Source: Acetobacteraceae bacterium (GTDB lineage: Bacteria; Pseudomonadota; Alphaproteobacteria; Acetobacterales; Acetobacteraceae). From it: a stretch of 64,000 nt of DNA. The stretch spans positions 50,999-114,998 of the forward strand of contig JAKFUL010000022.1 of NCBI GenBank assembly GCA_021732665.1, read 5' to 3'. This document shows positions 27,306 through 36,062 of this stretch, piece by piece. Every line of letters starts with the position of its first letter. Position 1 is the first letter of the stretch. A program made the position numbers and the translations under genes. The notes below the pieces were generated by a model, which saw nothing but the letters and a program-made list of their open reading frames with translations, was not told where the DNA came from and did not search any database.

Positions 27306-28081
27306 TGGATTTCGGCTATTCCGGCCGCGTGGCCGTGGTGACAGGCGGCAGCTCGGGCATCGGCCTGGCCACGGCGAAAATCCTGCTGGCCGAGGGCGCG
27401 CGTGTGGCGATCTGCGGCCGCGACGAGGCGCGGCTTGCGGCCGCAAGCGCTGCGCTGCCCGGCGCGCTGGCGGTCCAGTGTGACGTGCTGGACCGCGCGG
27501 CGGTCTCGCATTTCGCGGCGGTGGTGTCGGAATGGTCGGGCGGCCGGCTCGACCTGCTGGTCAACAATGCCGGACAGGGCCGCGTTTCCACCTTCGCCAG
27601 CACCAGCGACGATGATTGGCGGGCCGAGCTGGAGCTGAAATTCTTCTCTCAGATCCACGTCATCCATGCCTTCAAGCCGATGCTGGAACGCTCCGACGCC
27701 GCCGCCATCGTGGGGGTGAACTCCCTGCTGGCGGTGCAGCCCGAGCCGCATATGGTCTGCACCTCCGCCGCCCGGGCGGGGGTGCAGAGCCTGCTGAAAT
27801 CGCTGGCCACCGAATTCGCGCCGGGAATACGGGTGAACTCCATCCTGCTCGGCCTGGTCGATAGCGGCCAATGGCAGCGCCGCTTTGCCGCGCGCGAGGA
27901 CCAAAGCCAGAGCCGAGCAGACTGGTATGGCGCCCTGGCGCGCGGAAAACACATCCCGCTGGCGCGGCTGGGCGAGCCGGAGGAGCCGGCGCGCGCCATC
28001 GCCTTCCTGGGCTCACCCGCGGCCAGCTACATCACCGGCGCCAGCCTGGAGGTTTCCGGCGGCGTCTCGAGGCACATCTGA
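27305..28081 (+). CDS. Atypical SDR protein lacking the YxxxK pair
   Basis: 258 aa. The Rossmann part is intact: VVTGGSSGIGLATA (about 10-23), CDVLD, NNAGQG. The catalytic Tyr-xxx-Lys is replaced by T-S-A-A-R in the segment MVCTSAARAGVQSL (about 149-162). Such TSAAR-type SDRs occur in aromatic-acid clusters; their chemistry is poorly defined and they may not be dehydrogenases. The start is TGATG-coupled to the IclR gene, and the stop is TGATG-coupled to the ThDP enzyme. Confidence 0.82.
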   Translation: MDFGYSGRVAVVTGGSSGIGLATAKILLAEGARVAICGRDEARLAAASAALPGALAVQCDVLDRAAVSHFAAVVSEWSGGRLDLLVNNAGQGRVSTFASTSDDDWRAELELKFFSQIHVIHAFKPMLERSDAAAIVGVNSLLAVQPEPHMVCTSAARAGVQSLLKSLATEFAPGIRVNSILLGLVDSGQWQRRFAAREDQSQSRADWYGALARGKHIPLARLGEPEEPARAIAFLGSPAASYITGASLEVSGGVSRHI

Positions 28082-29748
28082 TGAATCACATGCCCATCAC
28101 CACCGAACTCCCGGTCGGCGACCTCATCGCCAGCGCGCTGGCCGAGATCGGCGTGACGACCATCTTCGGCGTCATCTCCATTCACAACATGCCCATCCTC
28201 GATGCCATCGCGCGCCAGGGCCGGATCCGCTTCGTCCCGGCGCGCGGCGAGGCCGGCGCCATGAGCATGGCCGATGCCTTCGCCCGGGTGACGCGGGGGT
28301 TGGGCGTTTGCATCACCTCCACCGGCACCGCCGCCGGCAACGCCGCGGGCAGCCAGGTGGAGGCGCTGACGGCGGGCTCGCCCGTGCTGCACATCACCAC
28401 GCAGATCGACCGGCCCTTCATGGACCGCGACCGCGCGCCCATCCATGACGTGCCGCGCCAGCCGGATATGCTGAAAGCGATCAGCAAGGCCTATATCCGG
28501 GTCTGGGAGCCGCATCAGGCGGTGGATGCGGTGCTGGCTGGCGCCCAGGCGGCGCTGAGTGCGCCCACCGGGCCGGTGTCGCTGGAAATCCCCATCGATG
28601 TGCAGCGGGTGAAGCTGCGCACCCGCCCGCCGGCCCGCGCGGCGGTGCAGCGGGTGGTGCCCGACCCGGCCGCGCTCGACACCCTGGCCGGGATGATCCT
28701 TCGCGCCGAGCGCCCGATGCTGTGGCTGGGCGGCGGCGCGCGTGGTGCCGCCGAGGCGGCAACGGCACTGGTCGATCGTGGCGTGGCGGCGGTCACCAGC
28801 ACCCAGGGCCGCGCCGTGGTGCCGGAAACCCATCCGCGCAGCCTCGGCGCCTTCAACATGACCGCCGAGGCGCAGGCGCTCTACGAGCACGCCGATTTCA
28901 TGCTGGTGATCGGCAGCCGGCTGCGCGGCAACGAGACGCGCAACAACGCCATGCGCCTGCCCCGCGTTCTGGCCCAGGCCGATGCCGAGCCGACACAGGC
29001 CGGGCGGAACTACCCGGTGGATTTCTTCTTGGTCGGCGATGCGCGGCTGGTGCTGGAGGGGCTGCTGGCGCGGCTGCCGGCGAAGCTGGCAACCGACGCC
29101 ACCTTCCTGGATTCGGTGGCCCCGGCCAAGGCGCGCGGGGAGGCGGCGTTGCAGCGCGCGCTCGGCCCCTATCGCGCCGTGGCCGATGCGCTCTCCTCCC
29201 GCACGTTCTCGGGCGCCCACCCCTGGGTGCGTGATGTCACCATCTCCAACTCCACCTTCGGCAACCGCTACGTGAAGCTGGCGGCACCGCATCTGGGCGT
29301 GCATGCGCTGGGCGGTGGCATCGGCCAGGGCATCGCCATGGGCATCGGAGCCGCCATGGCCGGCGCGGGGCGGGCCATCGCGCTGCTGGGCGATGGCGGC
29401 GCGCAGCTGATGATCGGCGAGTTGTTCTGCGCCATGGAAATGGCCGCGGACGTCACCTACGTGCTGATGAATGACCGCGGCTATGGCGTGATCCGCAACA
29501 TCCAGGATGCGCAATACGAGGGGCGGCATGAGTATTCCAACATCCTGACGCCGGATTTTTCGATGATCTGCGGCAGCGTCGGCATGCCGCATGCCAGGGT
29601 CTCGCGCGCCGAGGATTTTGCCGCGGCACTGGATGCCGGCATGGCGGCAAAAGGCCCGGCGATGGTCGAGGTCGACATGATCGCCATCGGCCCCTTCGCC
29701 GAATCCTTCGCGGGTCCCCCGGCGGGTGCTGCGGGCAGCGTACGATGA
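28081..29748 (+). CDS. Thiamine diphosphate-dependent enzyme (acetolactate synthase/decarboxylase-like)
   Basis: 555 aa with the three ThDP-enzyme domains. The N-terminal PYR domain has the catalytic Glu in PARGEAGAMSMADAFARV (about residue 54). The middle domain is in place, and the C-terminal PP domain has LLGDGGAQLMIGE (about 436-448) followed by MNDRGYGV, the Mg/ThDP motif. Candidates are a benzoylformate-type decarboxylase, a carboligase or an acetolactate synthase homolog. In a Rieske operon a 2-oxo-acid decarboxylase is plausible, but this is inference. Coupled at both ends. Confidence 0.85.
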   Translation: MNHMPITTELPVGDLIASALAEIGVTTIFGVISIHNMPILDAIARQGRIRFVPARGEAGAMSMADAFARVTRGLGVCITSTGTAAGNAAGSQVEALTAGSPVLHITTQIDRPFMDRDRAPIHDVPRQPDMLKAISKAYIRVWEPHQAVDAVLAGAQAALSAPTGPVSLEIPIDVQRVKLRTRPPARAAVQRVVPDPAALDTLAGMILRAERPMLWLGGGARGAAEAATALVDRGVAAVTSTQGRAVVPETHPRSLGAFNMTAEAQALYEHADFMLVIGSRLRGNETRNNAMRLPRVLAQADAEPTQAGRNYPVDFFLVGDARLVLEGLLARLPAKLATDATFLDSVAPAKARGEAALQRALGPYRAVADALSSRTFSGAHPWVRDVTISNSTFGNRYVKLAAPHLGVHALGGGIGQGIAMGIGAAMAGAGRAIALLGDGGAQLMIGELFCAMEMAADVTYVLMNDRGYGVIRNIQDAQYEGRHEYSNILTPDFSMICGSVGMPHARVSRAEDFAAALDAGMAAKGPAMVEVDMIAIGPFAESFAGPPAGAAGSVR

Positions 29749-30659
29749 TGCAGCTGCGCCTGCGATCGATGGTGTGGGAGGCGCCCGGCGTGCTGTCGCT
29801 GGAACTGGTGCGCCCCGATGGCGGCGCCCTGCCGCCCTTCACCCCCGGCGGGCATATCGACCTGCGGCTGCCCGAGGGCGAGCGGCAATACTCCTTGTGC
29901 GGTGATCCGGATGATACCACCCATTACCGTGTGGCCGTGCGCGAAGTCGAAGGCGGCCGGGTCTCCCACGCCATCCACCGCAGGCTGCGCCCGGGCGCAC
30001 TGCTGGAAGTCAGCGAACCGCGCAACAATTTCTGTCTGGTTCCGGCCGAGCGCTACCTCTTCATCGCCGGCGGCATCGGCATCACGCCGCTGCTGCCGAT
30101 GATGCGGGTGACGCGGGCGCCATGGGAGCTGCTCTACTGCGTGAAGAGCGAGGGCGAGGCCGCCTTCCTGGCCGAGGCCCGGCGCCTGGGCGATGTTTCC
30201 GTGCATGACAGCCTGGCCGAGACGCGGCTCGACGTCGCCGCACGCCTCGCCGCGGTCCAGCCCGGCACCCGCATCTATTGTTGCGGCCCGCAACGATTGA
30301 TGGAGGCCGTCGAGGCCGCCACCACCCACTGGCCCGAAGGCCATGTACATTTCGAATGGTTCGCGCCGCGCGAACAGGTTTTTGCCGAGGCCGGTGGTTT
30401 TGAATTGGTCTGCGCCGCCTCCGGTCTCACCATCACCGTGCCGCCGGAAAAGAGCATCCTCAACGCGCTGACCGAAGCCGGAATCGAGGTGCCGAGTTCC
30501 TGCGAACAGGGTGTCTGCGGCACCTGCGAATGCCGCATCCTCGAAGGCGAGGTGGAGCATCGCGACAGCATCCTCTCCGCCGCCGAACGCGCCGCGAACA
30601 CCGTGCTGATGACCTGCGTCAGCCGCGCCACCTCACCCCGTCTCGTCCTCGACATCTGA
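29745..30659 (+). CDS. PDR/VanB family oxidoreductase (Rieske oxygenase reductase)
   Basis: 304 aa. Flavin motif RQYSLCGD (about 46-53), NAD motif GGIGITPLLPMM (about 108-119) and a C-terminal plant-type [2Fe-2S] ferredoxin domain with C-x4-C-x2-C in SSCEQGVCGTCEC (about 250-262) plus a distal Cys (LMTCVS, about 290). This is the phthalate dioxygenase reductase/VanB layout, passing electrons from NAD(P)H to a Rieske oxygenase, here almost certainly the one encoded two genes later. The start overlaps the ThDP gene by 4 nt. Confidence 0.92.
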   Translation: MMQLRLRSMVWEAPGVLSLELVRPDGGALPPFTPGGHIDLRLPEGERQYSLCGDPDDTTHYRVAVREVEGGRVSHAIHRRLRPGALLEVSEPRNNFCLVPAERYLFIAGGIGITPLLPMMRVTRAPWELLYCVKSEGEAAFLAEARRLGDVSVHDSLAETRLDVAARLAAVQPGTRIYCCGPQRLMEAVEAATTHWPEGHVHFEWFAPREQVFAEAGGFELVCAASGLTITVPPEKSILNALTEAGIEVPSSCEQGVCGTCECRILEGEVEHRDSILSAAERAANTVLMTCVSRATSPRLVLDI

Positions 30660-30672
30660 AGGAGCAACCGTG

Positions 30673-30900
30673 ATGGAAAGCTACAGCTTCCCCTATCTCA
30701 GCGACCGCCAGTCGGTGACGCGAGAGCCCAGCGAATGGGAGATGAACCTGGCCGGCGCGCTGGAGGCGGCCTTCGGCGCCGGCCATCACGAATTGCCGGC
30801 GCTGATCGAGGCGCTGAACGGCAGCCGCGTTCGCCCGCGGCAGGGCGGCGCCTGGACGGAAGCCAATTTCAAGGCCGTGATGGCCGAGCTGGGAGCCTGA
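30673..30900 (+). CDS. Small recombinase-HTH-like protein
   Basis: 75 aa from the ATG at 30673 (MESYSFPYLSDRQ); AAGGAG lies 8 nt upstream, and a GTG at 30670 is an alternative. The C-terminal half, LPALIEALNGSRVRPRQGG followed by AWTEANFKAVMAELG, has the pattern of the recombinase-type helix-turn-helix (ALN..G.....G..WT). It is too short for a recombinase and sits between reductase and oxygenase genes, so a role as a small regulator or an accessory factor of the oxygenase is possible. The function is unknown. Confidence 0.75.
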   Translation: MESYSFPYLSDRQSVTREPSEWEMNLAGALEAAFGAGHHELPALIEALNGSRVRPRQGGAWTEANFKAVMAELGA

Positions 30901-30904
30901 TGCG

Positions 30905-31963
30905 ATGAGCGGCACGACCCTGACCAAGCCTGCCGCGCCGACCGACCAGGAGGTGCAGGCCTGCCTGCGCGATGGGTTGCGCAACCGCTGGTACCCCGTG
31001 CTGCCCTCGCGCTTCGTCGAGGCCGCAGGCAGGCCCGTGGGCATCACCCGCCTGGGCGAGGCGCTTGTCCTTTGGCGGGATTCCCAAGGGACCATCCATG
31101 TGATGACAGACCGCTGCCCGCACCGCGCCGTCAAACTCTCGCGCGGGATGAATGAGGGCGACCGGCTGCGCTGCAATTACCACGGCGTGGAGGTCGGCCC
31201 CGATGGCACGGTGCTGGCCGTCCCCGGCCAGCCCGGCTGCCCGCTGGAGGGCAAGAAAGCCGTGAAGGCCTGGCCCGCCTTCGAGCTGGCGGACGCCGTC
31301 TGGGTCTGGTTCGGCGATGCGCTGAACGAGGCCGCGCCCGAATTCACGCCCCCCGAGCAGCTGGCCGGCGGCGAATGGTCCAGCTTCTGCTGCTACGCCG
31401 ACTGGAATGCGAGCTGGCGCTACATCTACGACAATCTGATGGACCCCATGCACGGCACTTTCCTGCATGCGAATTCGCACACGATGTTCCAGGGCGACAC
31501 TACCGCCAGCTTCGTCACCCGCGACACGGAAAAGGGCTTCGTCTTCGAGAAGGCCAACCAGCGCGACGTGAATTTCGACTGGTCGGAGTTGTTCGACGAC
31601 AACGCGCTGATGGTGCGACTGGAAATCCCTTACCCGAAGACGGGCGGCCCCGGCGGCAATTTCGGCATCGTCTCCATCATCACGCCGATCGACGCGGAAA
31701 ACTCCGCCTGCTTCTTCTGGCGCGTCCGCCGTGTCGAGGGTTGGCAGCGCCATGTCTGGCGCTTCCTGTACCGCACCAAGCTGGAGCCGCGGCATTGGGT
31801 GGTGCTGGAGCAGGACCGGGTGATGATGAATGGCTGTGGGCTGGGGCTGGAGAAGCACGAGATGCTCTATTCCCATGATGCCGGGCTGATCCGTCTCAGG
31901 CGGTATCTGGCCAACCAGGCGCGGGCGCAGCTGGTGGCGCTGCGCGCGGCGGGGCGGGCGTGA
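30905..31963 (+). CDS. Rieske-type aromatic ring-hydroxylating oxygenase
   Basis: 352 aa. The N-terminal Rieske domain has CPH (about 69-71) and CNYH (about 88-91) with 16 residues between. The C-terminal catalytic domain has the mononuclear iron motif NLMDPMHGTFLHAN with D, H and H ligands (about 180-188). Size and pairing with a VanB-type reductase fit the VanA/phthalate-oxygenase class: a hydroxylating or O-demethylating oxygenase of an aromatic acid without a beta subunit. The substrate is undetermined. It starts 4 nt after the small HTH gene, and the next start overlaps its stop. Confidence 0.92.
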   Translation: MSGTTLTKPAAPTDQEVQACLRDGLRNRWYPVLPSRFVEAAGRPVGITRLGEALVLWRDSQGTIHVMTDRCPHRAVKLSRGMNEGDRLRCNYHGVEVGPDGTVLAVPGQPGCPLEGKKAVKAWPAFELADAVWVWFGDALNEAAPEFTPPEQLAGGEWSSFCCYADWNASWRYIYDNLMDPMHGTFLHANSHTMFQGDTTASFVTRDTEKGFVFEKANQRDVNFDWSELFDDNALMVRLEIPYPKTGGPGGNFGIVSIITPIDAENSACFFWRVRRVEGWQRHVWRFLYRTKLEPRHWVVLEQDRVMMNGCGLGLEKHEMLYSHDAGLIRLRRYLANQARAQLVALRAAGRA

Positions 31964-32907
31964 AGCGGCGGGTTCTGCTCGCCGCGCTGTCCGCGCCGGC
32001 CTTGGCGCAGATGCCGGGCCGGCCCATCACGCTGATCGCCCCCTTTACGCCAGGCGGCCCGGTGGATGTGCTCGCGCGCGTGCTGGCGCAAGGCTTTTTG
32101 GCCCGCACGGGACAGGCGGCCACGGTGGAGAACCGCGCGGGAGGGGCCGGCAATATCGGCATTGAGCTGGTGCGCCGCGCGGCGGCCGATGGCACGACCT
32201 TGCTGGTCGTCCCGGCCGGCAACCTCACCATCAACCCGACGCTGCTGCGCAACCTGCCCTATGATGTGGAGCGTGATTTCGCCCCCGTCTCGATGATGGC
32301 GACGACCCCCAACCTGATCATCGCCAGCCCGCGTTTTCCGGCCCGCACGGTGCCAGAACTGCTGGCCGTGGCGCAGGCACGGCCGGGCGAGATCACCTAT
32401 GGTTCGCCCGGCGTGGGCAGCCAGTTGCACCTCGCCGTGGAACTCATGAAGGGCCGCGCCGGCATCGATATCCAGCACGTGCCCTATCGCGGCACGACGC
32501 AAGCGCTGACCGACCTGCTCTCGGGGCAGATCCAGCTTCTGGCCAGCAACTTGCCTGTGGCGCTGCCGGTGGTGCGGGCGGGCCAGGCGCATGCCATCGC
32601 GATGACCACGGCCGCGCGCTCGGCCGCCCTGCCCGATGTGCCGACGCTGGTCGAATCAGGCTTTCCCGGCATGGACATCACGAGCTGGTATGGGCTGCTC
32701 GCCCCGAAGGCCACGCCACCCGCCGTGGTGACCGCGCTGGCGGAGGCGACCGAGGCCATCCTGCGCGCGCCCGAGACGGCGGCCACGCTGACCGCCCAGG
32801 GCCTGGACATCGTCTGCGAACCGCCCGCCGTTTTCGCCGCCCGCCTGCGCACCGAAACCGCCATGTGGGCCGCGGTGATCCGCGAGCGCCGCTTCACCCC
32901 CGATTGA
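31960..32907 (+). CDS. Bug/TctC family tripartite tricarboxylate receptor
   Basis: 315 aa from a GTG at 31960 overlapping the oxygenase stop (GTGA). A short signal peptide (MKRRVLLAALSAPALA) precedes the conserved Bug segments ITLIAPFTPGGPVDVLARVL, VENRAGGAGNIG, GSPGVGSQLHLAVELMKGRA and VPYRGTTQALTDLLSGQ. These periplasmic receptors bind carboxylates and feed TctAB-type transporters or signalling. No TctA/TctB membrane genes are nearby, as for many orphan Bug proteins. The presumed ligand is the operon's aromatic acid substrate. Confidence 0.9.
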   Translation: MKRRVLLAALSAPALAQMPGRPITLIAPFTPGGPVDVLARVLAQGFLARTGQAATVENRAGGAGNIGIELVRRAAADGTTLLVVPAGNLTINPTLLRNLPYDVERDFAPVSMMATTPNLIIASPRFPARTVPELLAVAQARPGEITYGSPGVGSQLHLAVELMKGRAGIDIQHVPYRGTTQALTDLLSGQIQLLASNLPVALPVVRAGQAHAIAMTTAARSAALPDVPTLVESGFPGMDITSWYGLLAPKATPPAVVTALAEATEAILRAPETAATLTAQGLDIVCEPPAVFAARLRTETAMWAAVIRERRFTPD

Positions 32908-32919
32908 GGATTTTTCGCC

Positions 32920-33825
32920 ATGGGTCTTTCCGGAATCGATGCCGTCATCTTCGGCGTGGCCGACATGGAGGCGGCACGGCGCTTCTGTCTGGATTGGGGG
33001 CTGCATGCCTCCGACGACCCGCGCCGCTTCACCACCCTCGATGGCGGCGAAGTCATTCTTCGCATGGCCGATGACCCTGCCCTGCCGCCGGCGATCGAGC
33101 CGGGCAATACCGTGCGCGAGGTGATATGGGGCATGGAGGACCAGGCCTCGGTCGATGCCGTCCATGCCCGTCTCCGCGAGACGCGGCGCGACCCGAACGG
33201 CTTGGCGCTGAGCTTCCGCGTCACCCGCCGGCACAGGATCGTGGCCCACCCCACGCCGGTGAACGCCCCGGGCAGCCCCAACCGCATCGACCAGCGCAGC
33301 CCCGTGCATACCGGGGCGGACCCGATCAAGCTCGGGCACATCGTGCTCTTCGCCTCGGATTTCGCGGCGATGCGGGCGTTCTACATCGACACAATCGGCT
33401 TCACTTTGTCCGATGAATACCCGGGCCATGGCGCCTTCCTGCGCTGCACCACCCCTGGCGAGCACCACAACCTGTTCATCCTGAACCGGCCCGGGAAGCC
33501 CGGCGTCAATCACGTGGCCTTCACCCTCGCTGACATCCACCAGGTCATCGGCGGCGGCATCGCCATGGCGCAGAAAGGCTGGAAGACCGAGATCGGGCCG
33601 GGGCGGCACCCGATTTCCTCCGCCTATTTCTGGTATTTCCACAACCCGCTCGGCGCGCCGGTCGAATACTACGCCGATGATGACTGGTGCACCGAGGCCT
33701 GGGTGCCGCAGCAATTCGTGCGCAAGCCGGAGCTGTTCGCCGAATGGGCTATCGCCGGCGGCATCGACGGCACCACGCGGCGGCAGGTGGTCGCCATCGA
33801 CAATTCGGGCCGGGGCCACGCGTGA
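32920..33825 (+). CDS. Two-domain VOC family protein (extradiol dioxygenase-like)
   Basis: 301 aa with two vicinal-oxygen-chelate modules (about 5-75 and 135-255). The second keeps the type I extradiol metal triad: His in LGHIVLF (about 139), His in VNHVAFTL (about 196) and Glu in APVEYY (about 247), plus a catalytic-type tyrosine region before it. This fits a catechol/biphenyl-diol type ring-cleavage dioxygenase acting downstream of the Rieske enzyme. A non-catalytic VOC relative cannot be excluded. It follows the Bug gene by 12 nt. Confidence 0.82.
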   Translation: MGLSGIDAVIFGVADMEAARRFCLDWGLHASDDPRRFTTLDGGEVILRMADDPALPPAIEPGNTVREVIWGMEDQASVDAVHARLRETRRDPNGLALSFRVTRRHRIVAHPTPVNAPGSPNRIDQRSPVHTGADPIKLGHIVLFASDFAAMRAFYIDTIGFTLSDEYPGHGAFLRCTTPGEHHNLFILNRPGKPGVNHVAFTLADIHQVIGGGIAMAQKGWKTEIGPGRHPISSAYFWYFHNPLGAPVEYYADDDWCTEAWVPQQFVRKPELFAEWAIAGGIDGTTRRQVVAIDNSGRGHA

Positions 33826-34157
33826 GTCCGGAGCTGCGCCGGATCATCGCGGTGGCGGCCCATCTGCGCGCCACGGGGCATCTGGCCCGCGTGGCGCATG
33901 CTTTGGGCACCGGCGAAAGCTTTGATATCGCCCCCACCCATAACGGCTTCCGCGACGATGCCAGCGGGCTGGAGGCCAGGCTGGATCAGGGCTTTTCCGT
34001 CGATGGCCAGGCGATCATGCTGACGCCGCGGGACGATGTGCTGTTCGACGTCCAGATCGGCAGCGTGCGCTGCTGGGGCCGCGCCGGGGGTGGCAGTTCG
34101 GTCACGATTTATGTCGGCGATGACCACTTCCAGTACGCCTTGGCCGGCGCCCCATAA
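33822..34157 (+). CDS. Unknown 111-aa protein ending the Rieske operon
   Basis: 111 aa from a GTG at 33822 that overlaps the VOC stop (GTGA), so it is almost certainly translated. It has an N-terminal helical part (SPELRRIIAVAAHLRATGHL), a central segment with SFDIAPTHNGFRDD and a beta-rich end (VTIYVGDDHFQYAL). No family recognised. Position suggests an accessory subunit or an isomerase-like protein of the pathway, but nothing in the sequence proves it. Confidence 0.7.
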   Translation: MSPELRRIIAVAAHLRATGHLARVAHALGTGESFDIAPTHNGFRDDASGLEARLDQGFSVDGQAIMLTPRDDVLFDVQIGSVRCWGRAGGGSSVTIYVGDDHFQYALAGAP

Positions 34158-34173
34158 TGGTCGCAGGCTATTA

Positions 34174-34179
34174 TTGACA
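34174..34179 (+). promoter_or_regulatory. Candidate -35 of the radC promoter
   Basis: A perfect TTGACA in an AT-richer stretch between the operon end and radC. The -10 at 17 nt (GAAATT) is poor, so this is a weak promoter call. Confidence 0.35.
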
Positions 34180-34228
34180 GAAGTGCAATGAAGTTCGAAA
34201 TTCCTCTCAGGGTTGTGGGGGGATCATT

Positions 34229-35104
34229 GTGCACGCCGATGGGTTGCCGGATGGGAAGGAGCCACTCGCTGGCGAAACGGCACCGCAGCGCGGCTTCCGC
34301 GAGGTAACGCCGCGGTTCAAGACCCCGCGCGAAGCCGTGCCGCCCCGCCCCTTCGTCCCGCTCGACGCCTATCTTGATGAGCCCCGTCCGCGCCCGCCAC
34401 AACCGGCACCCGGCCCCGAGGCCCCCTTCCCCAGCACCGGCCCGCATGGCCACCGCCAACGCATGCGCGAACGCCTTCTGTTCCGCGGCCCTGACGGCTT
34501 GGCCGATTACGAATTGCTGGAGATGCTGCTCTTCGCCGCCTTCCGCGCCGGCGACACCAAGCCGCTGGCAAAGACGCTGATCAACCGCCACGGCAGCCTC
34601 GCCCGGGTGCTGGCCGCACCGGTCGATGAGCTGCTGGCGGCGCCCGACCTCGGCATCCAGGCTGCCTCCGCCCTGAAGGTGGTGCAGGCGGCGGCCTTGC
34701 GAATGATGCAGGCCGAGGTGCTGGAACAGCCCGTGCTGAACAACTGGGAGCGGCTGATGGGCTACCTCAACGCCGCCCTCTCGCGCGAGAAGATCGAGCA
34801 GTTCCGCGTGCTGTTCCTGGACAGCAAGAACCGCCTGATCGCCGATGAGGCGCAGGCGCGCGGCACGGTGAACCACACGCCGGTCTACCCGCGCGAGGTG
34901 GTGAAGCGGGCGCTCGAACTGCACGCCACCGCCCTGATCCTGGTGCACAACCACCCCAGCGGCGACCCCACGCCGTCCCGCGCCGATATCGAGATGACGG
35001 CGGCGGTGAAGGAGGCCGCGGCGGTGCTGGAGATCGTGGTGCATGACCACCTGATCCTGGGCAATGGCCGCTTCACCAGCCTGCGACAGGAAGGGTTTCT
35101 GTAG
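34229..35104 (+). CDS. radC: RadC family JAB-domain protein
   Basis: 291 aa from a GTG at 34229. N-terminal Pro-rich region (to about residue 70), then a helix-hairpin-helix part ([16 protein letters not shown]) and a C-terminal JAB/MPN domain with the JAMM metal motif [14 protein letters not shown] (about 239-252). RadC was named for DNA repair, but its biochemical role is still unclear. The GGGGGG stretch before the start serves as ribosome-binding site. It is transcribed away from the Rieske operon, with its own weak promoter. Confidence 0.9.
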   Translation: MHADGLPDGKEPLAGETAPQRGFREVTPRFKTPREAVPPRPFVPLDAYLDEPRPRPPQPAPGPEAPFPSTGPHGHRQRMRERLLFRGPDGLADYELLEMLLFAAFRAGDTKPLAKTLINRHGSLARVLAAPVDELLAAPDLGIQAASALKVVQAAALRMMQAEVLEQPVLNNWERLMGYLNAALSREKIEQFRVLFLDSKNRLIADEAQARGTVNHTPVYPREVVKRALELHATALILVHNHPSGDPTPSRADIEMTAAVKEAAAVLEIVVHDHLILGNGRFTSLRQEGFL

Positions 35105-35108
35105 CCGC

Positions 35109-36062
35109 TCAGGCGGCTTCGAAGACCACCGTCTCGGGCTGCTCGGTGCCGATCACGCTCCACACCGTGCAGGGGCCAATCCCCTGGTTGCGGAACCAGT
35201 GGCGCCGTCCCGCCGGGTTCAGCACCAGGTCGCGCGGGCCGAGCTCGGTCTCCACGACCTGGCCATGCTCTTCCCAACCCACGGTCAGGCTGCCCTCCAG
35301 CACCATGAAGGCGTCCTCCACGTCGCGCATATAGGGCTTCACGCCCACACCCGCCGGCAAGCCCAGCATCTCCTTCCGGCAGGTGTCGGACGGCACGCCG
35401 CCCGGGCCGACATAGGTTTTGCGGGTGAAGCCGGCGGCGTCCCGGACCGTCGGCTGCTCGGCATGGCGGATGACGTAGGGGATCATCATCTGCTGCAGCG
35501 GGTGGGCGCCGTTGGGATCGAAGGGCAGCGTCTTGCCCGGCTCGGCACCAAAGCTGCGGGCCAGTTCCGGGGCATGGCCATGCTTGGGATGATAGAGGTA
35601 GCGCGGCGGCAGCGGCTTGCCGACATCCACGCTGATCGACATCAATACCGGCTCCACGCCGTCGTTCCGAAAACCATGGCCGATGTCGCGGGCGTTGAGG
35701 ATCATGTCCTTGGGGCCGAGGCGGACTTCCACCACCTCGCCATCCCGCTCCCAGCCCACCGTCAGCACACCGTCGATGATCAGAAAACTCTCCTCGATCT
35801 CATGCGCATGGCAGGCGGCGTATTTGCCGACATGCTTGTAGATCAGGCTGAGCGTGAAGTGCTCGGGCTTGAGCGTGTCGGCCTCGCCCACCTTGGGGCT
35901 GCCGCCGGCGCCGATATAGCGCATTTGTGCCCGCTCCAGCTCCGGGAAGCCGCGATTGCTGGGGAAGGCGTCCCAGTCGAAGAATTTCTGGGTGTGCCGC
36001 ACGGTGTTGGCGCGCAGGGCGGCGGCGAGGCCGGCGTTCGGGCGGGGCGAGATGACGTTCAT
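35109..36062 (-). CDS. Bicupin protein (gentisate dioxygenase-like)
   Basis: 317 aa from the ATG at 36062 (MNVISPRPNAG), with GGAGAAC upstream. Two cupin modules. The first has a full metal site (HAHEIEESFLI, about 83-93, and GHGFRND later). In the second (about 215-300) the HxH pair is replaced by KPYMRDVED while the distal His in RRHWFRN survives. The layout resembles gentisate/hydroxynaphthoate ring-cleavage dioxygenases, which likewise keep one active cupin. It is divergent from an IclR gene 65 nt away, typical of a catabolic gene with its regulator. Confidence 0.75.
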   Translation of the reverse strand: MNVISPRPNAGLAAALRANTVRHTQKFFDWDAFPSNRGFPELERAQMRYIGAGGSPKVGEADTLKPEHFTLSLIYKHVGKYAACHAHEIEESFLIIDGVLTVGWERDGEVVEVRLGPKDMILNARDIGHGFRNDGVEPVLMSISVDVGKPLPPRYLYHPKHGHAPELARSFGAEPGKTLPFDPNGAHPLQQMMIPYVIRHAEQPTVRDAAGFTRKTYVGPGGVPSDTCRKEMLGLPAGVGVKPYMRDVEDAFMVLEGSLTVGWEEHGQVVETELGPRDLVLNPAGRRHWFRNQGIGPCTVWSVIGTEQPETVVFEAA

